From the NCBI RefSeq assembly GCF_014288115.1, contig NZ_JACOOK010000001.1, positions 738,557 through 802,556 on the forward strand: a stretch of DNA of 64,000 nucleotides, read 5' to 3'. How positions within the stretch are numbered: position 1 is the stretch's first letter; every line of letters starts with the position of its first letter. Below are positions 58,719 to 64,000 of the stretch, in pieces. Below the pieces are notes generated by a model that worked only from the letters and a program-made list of their open reading frames with translations, searched no databases and had not been told where the DNA came from. Position numbers and translations under genes: made by a program. This stretch comes from Alistipes_A hominis (GTDB taxonomy: Bacteria > Bacteroidota > Bacteroidia > Bacteroidales > Rikenellaceae).

Positions 58719-60055
58719 CGGGCCGGAGTCTGTTTCACTGAATCGGGGTTCGCCGCGCGCGACGTATCGGCGGCCGGAGCGAACGACGTGACTTTCAGGC
58801 TATCGGCCAACGTGCCGTTCAACTCGGCCATGATCCGGTCGCGGACTCCGTCGAACGCCTGCTTGTTGGCGGCGCGAACCGGTTCGGCCGGCTCGGTGGG
58901 CACTTTTAACGGGTCGATCGGCGTCCCGTTGCGCCACAACCGGAAATCCAGGTGCGGCCCGGTGGCCAATCCCGTCGCTCCGACGTAACCGATCAACTGT
59001 CCCTGACGCACTCGGGTTCCCTTATTAATCCCTTTCGCATACCCCTTCAAATGCAGATAGCCCGAAACCAACTGTCCCGAATTGTGTTTAATTTTCAACG
59101 TATTACCGCCTCCGCCGCCATATCCTTTGGCGATCACCACGCCGTCTCCGACCGCTACGACCGGCGTACCGGAAGGCGCGGCGTAATCCACCCCGTAGTG
59201 CGGACGCCGGATACGCAATATCGGGTGCAGCCGCGAAGCCGAAAAGCGCGAACTGATCCGGCTGTATTTCAACGGAGCTTTCAGCAGGTTCTTACGCAGG
59301 CTCTGCCCCTGTTCGTCCCAGTAACTCACTTTGCCGTCCTGCATGAACGGGATCGCATAATAGTTCTTTCCGCCGTGTTCGAATCGCGCGCCCCAGATCG
59401 TCCCGTGACCGATTTCAACCGTATCCACGTATTTCTGGTCATAGATCACCGTAAAGTTATCGCCTTCCTGAATCCCGAAAAAGTCGATCGACCAGGCGTA
59501 AATATCCGACAGATCCATCGCCAGCATCGGACTCATCCCATTGTCGATCATGCAATTCCACAAAGACGACGTAATGGTGGCCGTCTTCATCCGCCGTTTG
59601 ACGGTCACGTTCTTCGTATCCATATAGACCCGCACCGAATCCCCGCTCAGGTCGAACACCAGGTAATCGGTCATCGAAGCCTCGTACACGAAATAGGCCA
59701 GCCGGGCCGCCGAGTCTTTCGTCTGGAAGGTGGTATATTTCTGCCCTGCCTTGATCCCGCGCAGGCTGAACACGGGCTCCGACTTCCGGGCAATCTGATC
59801 GACCAGGCCGGGACCCACGCCGTAACGACCGAAAATCTGCCCGATCGTTTCGCCGAATTCCACGGTATTCTCGGCAAGGTCGTATTTCCCGACGTCGATT
59901 CCGTAAAGCAGGACGGTCGTATCTTCCTGAGGCACATCAACGAGGGCGTCGGATTCGGACGGCGCTCCGCTGCGGTTCAGCGCCAAAACAACGAGTACGG
60001 CGAGCACCAACACCCCGCCCGCGGAAACCGCAATGACTTTCCAATTTTTTTTCAT
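58715..60055 (-). CDS. M23-family peptidoglycan endopeptidase (MepM-like)
   Basis: 446 residues: an N-terminal anchor (VIAVSAGGVLVLAVLVVLAL), an OapA/Csd3-like region, and the M23 metallopeptidase domain. The metal-binding HxxxD is in RRPHYGVDYAAPSGTPV. The second motif, HxH in most members, reads GPHLDFRLWRNGTPIDPLK, so Asp sits where the second His is usual. It should cut peptide crosslinks in murein. It lies about 100 bases downstream of kdsA and overlaps the PNPOx gene. Confidence 0.9.
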   Translation of the reverse strand: MKKNWKVIAVSAGGVLVLAVLVVLALNRSGAPSESDALVDVPQEDTTVLLYGIDVGKYDLAENTVEFGETIGQIFGRYGVGPGLVDQIARKSEPVFSLRGIKAGQKYTTFQTKDSAARLAYFVYEASMTDYLVFDLSGDSVRVYMDTKNVTVKRRMKTATITSSLWNCMIDNGMSPMLAMDLSDIYAWSIDFFGIQEGDNFTVIYDQKYVDTVEIGHGTIWGARFEHGGKNYYAIPFMQDGKVSYWDEQGQSLRKNLLKAPLKYSRISSRFSASRLHPILRIRRPHYGVDYAAPSGTPVVAVGDGVVIAKGYGGGGGNTLKIKHNSGQLVSGYLHLKGYAKGINKGTRVRQGQLIGYVGATGLATGPHLDFRLWRNGTPIDPLKVPTEPAEPVRAANKQAFDGVRDRIMAELNGTLADSLKVTSFAPAADTSRAANPDSVKQTPAR

Positions 60056-60157
60056 TCCGCAAAATTACTTTCCTTCCCGCGAACGCGCAATGTCCGGAAA
60101 GAGGTTTTTATGGTCATTTTACGAACGGGCGCCGCCGCGCGGCACTCCGTCCGAAGA

Positions 60158-60991
60158 CTATTTTCCGAATGCGTTGATCGTCTCCCGAATCCGCGCCAGC
60201 CGTTCGAGAAGACTTTCCAGTCGATCCAGCGCCAGCATATTCGCCCCGTCGCTTTTCGCAATGGCCGGGTTCGGATGCGTTTCGATAAAAAGACCGTCGA
60301 CGCCGGCCGCGACCGATGCGCGCGCAATGGTTTCGATCATTTCGGGCTGCCCGCCGGTCACGCCGCTCGTCTGGTTGGGCTGCTGCAACGAATGGGTAAT
60401 GTCCATAACCACGGGATAACCGAGGTTCTGCATCGCAGGGATGCCGCGCATATCGACGATCAGGTCGTAATAACCGAAGGTCGTGCCCCGGTCGGTCAGC
60501 ATCACGTTCGGATTGCCCGCATCGCGGACTTTCCCGGCGGCGAAGGACATCGCTTCCGGAGCGAGAAATTGTCCCTTTTTGATATTGACGACCTTGCCGG
60601 TCTTCGCGGCGGCAACCAGCAGATCGGTCTGGCGGCACAGGAAAGCCGGTATCTGCAACACGTCGACGTATTCGGCGGCGATCGCAGCCTCTTCCGGGTT
60701 GTGGATATCGGTCACTACCGGCACGCCGAATCCGCGCCGGATGTCGGCCAGCAGTTTCAGCGCCTTTTCATCGCCGATCCCGCTGAACGAGTCGAGCCGC
60801 GAACGGTTCGCCTTGCGGTACGACGCTTTGAATATATAGGGAATACGCAGCCGCTCGGTGATCCGGCAGGCTGTTTCGGCCACGGTTTTCAACATATCCG
60901 CGTCCTCGACGACGCAAGGTCCGGCCATCAGGAAAAACATGCCGCTGCCGGTATGTTTGATATTCGGAATTCGGTTCAGCACTTCGTTCAT
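60158..60991 (-). CDS. kdsA: 3-deoxy-8-phosphooctulonate synthase
   Basis: 277 residues. FLMAGPCVVEDADMLKTV, FKASYRKANRSRLDSFSGIG, VVTDIHNPEEAAIAAEY and LTDRGTTFGYYDLIVDMRGI match KdsA closely. It condenses phosphoenolpyruvate with arabinose 5-phosphate to make Kdo 8-phosphate for lipid A core. First gene of the leftward operon, with a good promoter just upstream (61012-61042). Confidence 0.96.
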   Translation of the reverse strand: MNEVLNRIPNIKHTGSGMFFLMAGPCVVEDADMLKTVAETACRITERLRIPYIFKASYRKANRSRLDSFSGIGDEKALKLLADIRRGFGVPVVTDIHNPEEAAIAAEYVDVLQIPAFLCRQTDLLVAAAKTGKVVNIKKGQFLAPEAMSFAAGKVRDAGNPNVMLTDRGTTFGYYDLIVDMRGIPAMQNLGYPVVMDITHSLQQPNQTSGVTGGQPEMIETIARASVAAGVDGLFIETHPNPAIAKSDGANMLALDRLESLLERLARIRETINAFGK

Positions 60992-61011
60992 ATCCTCGGA
61001 ATTTTATCCGG

Positions 61012-61042
61012 TAAAGATAACAAAACCTCCCGATACGACAAA
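61012..61042 (-). promoter_or_regulatory. Promoter of the kdsA operon
   Basis: Minus strand: TTTG (61039-61042), 19-base spacer, TATCTTTA (61012-61019), one base from TAnnTTTG. Start near 61005 and leader about 14 bases. Confidence 0.6.
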
Positions 61043-61232
61043 TACCCCCCGCAAACCGCATCCGGAGAAGCCCGTTTACGGCTTTTTTTTATACGGATAA
61101 AATAGGCAAAACCTCAATCAAGCCGACCTTTTTACAAAAACCACTAATTTTCGCTTTGACACCAGAACTGTTAATCGAAACATATTAATTTGCATTTGTT
61201 ATACATTCATATCACAAATGAATACTTCATAA

Positions 61233-61430
61233 AGACATCAATTAAAATATCAAAACGAATTGCAGCGGAATCATGCAACTACGCTTACGACATTTACGGA
61301 TATGTGCCAAGCCGGCAACGGAGGCAGTTGCTGGGAAGGATATACTTATTACACCTACGATTGCCAAGGAAACCGGACAGGGGGGATCGCAAAATGTAGA
61401 AGTTATCTATTGCAACTAATCAAAGGTTAA
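61233..61430 (+). pseudogene. Short Cys/Tyr-rich frame, possible NVEALA-type peptide or remnant
   Basis: An open stretch with no ATG before 61302 ends at a TAA (61428-61430) only two bases before the ATG of the propeller lipoprotein. From ATG 61302 it encodes 42 residues that start MCQAGNGGSCWEGYTYYTYD and go on with CQGNRTGGIAKC. The density of Cys, Tyr and Gly fits the C-terminal part of the small secreted NVEALA-type peptides that often sit before such propeller genes in Bacteroidota. The NVEALA leader itself is missing. The -1/+1 frame upstream (61262-61300) encodes AAESCNYAYDIYG, so a frameshift may have broken a longer gene. Could also be a truncated but functional peptide. Confidence 0.35.
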
Positions 61431-61432
61431 AC

Positions 61433-62692
61433 ATGCTTGATCTAAAAAACGCTAAATCCGTACTCGATCATTTCATTCGCTTATCTTCGATATGTTTTCT
61501 ATTATCGTCCTGCTCAGGCCCGCGGCAGGACGATAATCTCATGGAAAACAAAAATTTATACTCAATCGACCTCGATCATTCAACAAAGGAACGATCGTTT
61601 GTATTCTCATCTATTTTCTGTGATTTGGAAACTATAATTCTCGACTCGGAAGAGAAAGTCATCGGAAATATAGACAAAATACAGGCGGACGACAGCACCA
61701 TTTATATTTTGGACATCAATATTTCCAAAGGCGTCTTTAAATATTCGCGCAACGGAAACTATATTCAGCAAATAGGAAACATCGGTTCCGGTCCCGGAGA
61801 ATACATAAAACCCTTCGATTTCACCTTGGATCAGAAAAACAGAATCATCTACATTCTCGACGGACCAAGACAACGGATCAATAAATACGAAATGACATCG
61901 GGCAAGTATCTCGGACATTTCGAAATCAATAAAGACGATCCAATAAGAAGTTACCACATCCAATATAACGACGGAGTTATTTTCACGGACGTATATACGT
62001 TGGCTCCATCGAAACGGGACTTTTTATTACAAAAATTAGACACCTGCAAAGGCAAACAACAAAGTACTTTTTTAAATGCAACGCAGTACAACAAAGGATG
62101 GAAGAATCCCAGTTATATCCATGACCATGTTTTTTACACCGTGAACGAAGAATCTTCACGGTTCATGCAAGTATTCATGAATACCATTATTTACATCAGC
62201 CGCGAAAAGGTAATGCCTTACCTTTCTTTGCAAAGCGAAGATATCATGACCGCGGAAGATATAGCATCAATTGAAAAAAATGCTCCAATCCATTCGGTAT
62301 TCGATTACATATTTTCAAAAAATAAGATTTTCGATATCAACAGCTATTTCGAACACGACGGTCGTATCTACTTCGTATATCGCAACGGCCTGACTTCGAC
62401 TTTTACTACGTACGATACGGAAACGAACGAAACGAAACTATACGACACGATTGCCGACGACCTGCTTTTTGAAAAAGATAATATGCACGTATGGTTTCCT
62501 AAGTTCGGCTGCGCCGGTAACGAGGGTGTATATTATTATGTCAATACAAATGCAATAGGAAATTTCATGGAGGGCTTTTCCCTGAATCTATTTTCCAAAA
62601 ACTTAAACAAATCGGATAAATTGAAAAAAATGAAGGACGATGCCAATCCCGTGATATTTTTCTATAAATACAAAACCCTGCCGGATGAATAA
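61433..62692 (+). CDS. Six-bladed beta-propeller lipoprotein (NHL/BF2867-like)
   Basis: 419 residues. Hydrophobic start with Cys near residue 28 (ICFLLSSCSGPRQ) as probable lipobox. The propeller pattern appears in ETIILDSEEKVIGNIDKIQA, STIYILDINISKGVFKYSRN and QIGNIGSGPGEYIKPFDFTL, then RIIYILDGPRQRINKYE. IGxxGxGPGEY is typical of these Bacteroidota propellers of unknown role. The gene's DNA is much AT-richer than the core genome, with many AAA/AAT codons. It follows the small Cys-rich frame by two bases. Confidence 0.82.
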   Translation: MLDLKNAKSVLDHFIRLSSICFLLSSCSGPRQDDNLMENKNLYSIDLDHSTKERSFVFSSIFCDLETIILDSEEKVIGNIDKIQADDSTIYILDINISKGVFKYSRNGNYIQQIGNIGSGPGEYIKPFDFTLDQKNRIIYILDGPRQRINKYEMTSGKYLGHFEINKDDPIRSYHIQYNDGVIFTDVYTLAPSKRDFLLQKLDTCKGKQQSTFLNATQYNKGWKNPSYIHDHVFYTVNEESSRFMQVFMNTIIYISREKVMPYLSLQSEDIMTAEDIASIEKNAPIHSVFDYIFSKNKIFDINSYFEHDGRIYFVYRNGLTSTFTTYDTETNETKLYDTIADDLLFEKDNMHVWFPKFGCAGNEGVYYYVNTNAIGNFMEGFSLNLFSKNLNKSDKLKKMKDDANPVIFFYKYKTLPDE

Positions 62693-62803
62693 AACCGTCG
62701 GCAAACGTTCCGATCAGTTCGATAAAATGCTGTACGGTTCCAGCCGGTCACAGCAAAAAAATACGTAATCGTCACTTCCCCTCCCGCCGACCGGGCAGCC
62801 GTC

Positions 62804-63781
62804 CTACAAATCATACCGGAGCAACGTATCCATGCAGGAAGGATGCGTGGCGTAGATACAATTGTTTTTTTCGTCCGGATAAAAATACAACGGCGGTATA
62901 TCGAACCGGTAACGAACCACCGGATTGCCGTCGTAATCGTACACCTCGATCGTATTGCTCGGATTTTTACCTTCCGCATTCCGCTCGCCTTTGAACAGAG
63001 CATAAAAATATTTTTTACCGGCAAAGGCGCTTACATAATACAATTCTTCATCTTTAAACGTCGGCTGCTGAGGCTTATACTCCCCCACAATCCGCTTCTT
63101 CAATTCCAGAGTTTCCAGATCGTACAGATCGATCTGATTTTTATACAGATATACATAAACGATTACAGAATCGTTCGCAGCCATCTTGCCCCTGCTAAGA
63201 TCCCACGCAAGTTCCTCTTGAGGACTCTCTCTTTCCATTTTCAATTCGCCGATCATCTCGTTTTGCCTCAGATTGTACTTTTTAATCGAATACTGGGGAG
63301 GCATAACGGTCTGATAAACCAGCACGGAATCCTTCAACAAATGCATACTGTTAAAAGCCTCGTGAAAAAGGAGAGCGTACCGTTCGGTGAGACGGACACC
63401 GGCAGCGGAATCGACTGCCATCGACTTGAGATACCGAAGACCGTAACCGAACACATATATGCTGTCGGTTTGCGAATCTATCAGAAAGGGGATACTCGGA
63501 AACTCATCGGGCCCGTTTCCCTTATTCCCGGTCGCACAAACAAACCGTAAATCGGGAGCGGAGTAAACGAACAGCATTTTCGGAGACAGAATACTCTCAA
63601 TGATAAGATAATCTCCCTTTTGCAGCATGTGTCCGGGATTCATCGTTTCACCCGCCGGAATACGGACGGCCCGGATCTTTTTCTCCTGCGGGAAAGCCCG
63701 CTTCGCCGTAACGACCGTATCGCGGTTGCCGCACGAAAAAAGCAGTACGGCAAGCGACAATACCCATAAAAGTTTCCTCAT
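62804..63781 (-). CDS. TolB-like six-bladed propeller lipoprotein
   Basis: 325 residues from the ATG at 63781 (MRKLLWVLSLAVLLFSCGNR, lipoprotein signal with Cys 17). Propeller pattern: GKGNGPDEFPSIPFLIDSQT, SIYVFGYGLRYLKSMAVDSA, IDLYDLETLELKKRIVGEYK and NTIEVYDYDGNPVVRYRFDI. This is the TolB-like 6-bladed propeller group of Bacteroidota lipoproteins, whose function is unknown. Its 3' end is duplicated at the window edge (63935 onward), so at least one tandem paralogue follows upstream. Confidence 0.82.
   Translation of the reverse strand: MRKLLWVLSLAVLLFSCGNRDTVVTAKRAFPQEKKIRAVRIPAGETMNPGHMLQKGDYLIIESILSPKMLFVYSAPDLRFVCATGNKGNGPDEFPSIPFLIDSQTDSIYVFGYGLRYLKSMAVDSAAGVRLTERYALLFHEAFNSMHLLKDSVLVYQTVMPPQYSIKKYNLRQNEMIGELKMERESPQEELAWDLSRGKMAANDSVIVYVYLYKNQIDLYDLETLELKKRIVGEYKPQQPTFKDEELYYVSAFAGKKYFYALFKGERNAEGKNPSNTIEVYDYDGNPVVRYRFDIPPLYFYPDEKNNCIYATHPSCMDTLLRYDL
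62807..62869. repeat. Direct repeat unit 1 (gene 3' end)
   Basis: The 62 bases 62808-62869 recur exactly at 63939-64000, 1131 bases away, in the same orientation. The repeat covers the 3' end of the TolB-like gene and marks a recent tandem duplication or gene conversion. Confidence 0.9.
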
Positions 63782-63858
63782 AATCCGCGCAGACATTTAT
63801 ATATAGCAGTATCCTGCCAAACTTTCGTGAAGTTACTCTTTTAGAAGCGAAAAGCAAA

Positions 63859-63899
63859 ATTAAAGCATCGTTAAAATTGACTTTTAACGATGCTTTAAT
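63859..63899. terminator. Perfect 18-bp hairpin between tandem propeller genes
   Basis: The 18 bases at 63859-63876 (ATTAAAGCATCGTTAAAA) are the exact complement of 63882-63899, with a TTGAC loop. On the minus strand T-rich sequence follows. It lies just after the stop of the truncated copy (63935) and 78 bases before the start of the next copy, so it may end one message or attenuate the downstream gene. Confidence 0.6.
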
Positions 63900-63934
63900 G
63901 AGAAAACGTCGATTCTTGGGGTAGAAATGAAAAT

Positions 63935-64000
63935 TTATAAATCATACCGGAGCAACGTATCCATGCAGGAAGGATGCGTGGCGTAGATACAATTGTTTTT
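63935..64000 (-). CDS. Second TolB-like propeller lipoprotein, 3' end only
   Basis: Only the last 21 codons and a TAA stop are inside the window. They encode NNCIYATHPSCMDTLLRYDL, identical to the C-terminus of the gene at 62804-63781. The DNA is identical for 62 bases (63939-64000 against 62808-62869) and then differs at the stop (TTA TAA here, TTG TAG there). This is a tandem paralogue whose body lies beyond the window. Confidence 0.85.
   Translation of the reverse strand, partial: KNNCIYATHPSCMDTLLRYDL
63939..64000. repeat. Direct repeat unit 2 (continues past the window)
   Basis: Exact copy of 62808-62869; identity runs to the last base, so its full length is unknown. Confidence 0.9.

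Noticed and set aside
61069..61090. Short GCC-GGC stem followed by eight T
   Set aside because: The stem has only three GC pairs plus a weak extension, and no rightward gene precedes it, so a terminator call is not supported.
61190..61399. A 69-codon rightward frame from a TTG over the small peptide region
   Set aside because: Its second half is Arg-rich out-of-frame sequence of the Cys-rich frame and it has no ATG start. Only its AAESCNYAYDIYG part was kept as a possible frameshifted piece.
1..64000. CRISPR arrays, insertion sequences, prophage, tRNA and rRNA genes
   Set aside because: No regularly spaced repeats, transposase or integrase frames, or cloverleaf-like sequences were seen in the intergenic stretches. 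Reading by eye can miss a degenerate tRNA.

Overview
The window is about 64 kb of a GC-rich (by eye somewhere above 55%) chromosome from a gut-type member of the Bacteroidota, most likely close to Alistipes/Rikenellaceae. That placement is inference. It rests on families largely confined to this phylum (UpxY-type NusG paralogue, DUF4199, DUF4293, DUF4831, FKBP lipoproteins, six-bladed propeller lipoproteins), on repeated TTTG-19/20-TAnnTTTG promoters, and on the small SRP RNA. Almost all of it is vertically inherited core genome. The two ends look like accessory DNA.

Layout. 1-1340: the start of a leftward surface-polysaccharide locus (promoter, UpxY-type antiterminator, truncated flippase), AT-rich near the edge. 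1.6-8 kb: a propeller glycosidase, MltG, the 4.5S SRP RNA gene, then threonylcarbamoyl-AMP synthase, DUF4199, a GT2 transferase, DUF4293 and an unrecognised lipoprotein. 8-13.2 kb (leftward): RluD, PASTA protein, MqnE, L34, RsmG and a polyprenyl diphosphate synthase. 13.5-28.4 kb (rightward): PlsC, topoisomerase IV B and A, shikimate kinase, a DUF3298 lipoprotein, PurL, MurI, FtsK, LolA. 28.4-36 kb (leftward): AlkD-like, DUF4831, TrmN6, two FKBP lipoproteins, a PiT-PhoU-like transporter, RuvA. 36.2-40.3 kb (rightward): Skp-like lipoprotein, YbbR-like, CoaE, FolP, LolD-like ATPase, TIGR02757. 40.4-47.3 kb (leftward): an (alpha/alpha)6 glycosidase, an amidohydrolase, DUF1573, TonB-ExbD-ExbB, QueG. 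47.4-50.5 kb: acyl-CoA synthetase, E1-like protein, methyltransferase. 50.6-52.9 kb: nitroreductase and ROK kinase. 53.1-56.5 kb: a second polyprenyl synthase, U32 peptidase, UPF0104 membrane protein. 56.6-61 kb (leftward): a tight operon kdsA-M23-PNPOx-SDR-ispD. 61.2-64 kb: a small Cys/Tyr-rich reading frame, a propeller lipoprotein of low GC, and two tandem TolB-like propeller lipoproteins, the second cut by the window end.

Most genes serve envelope building (isoprenoid carriers, Kdo, murein hydrolases and racemase, lipoprotein sorting, TonB energy), chromosome handling (topoisomerase IV, FtsK, RuvA), and translation or RNA modification (L34, RsmG, RluD, TrmN6, QueG, TsaC family, SRP RNA). 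No tRNA, rRNA, insertion sequence, prophage or CRISPR array was seen. The least explained parts are the right-hand peptide/propeller cluster, the acyl-CoA synthetase/E1-like/zinc-knuckle methyltransferase trio, and the unrecognised lipoprotein at 6.7-7.9 kb.
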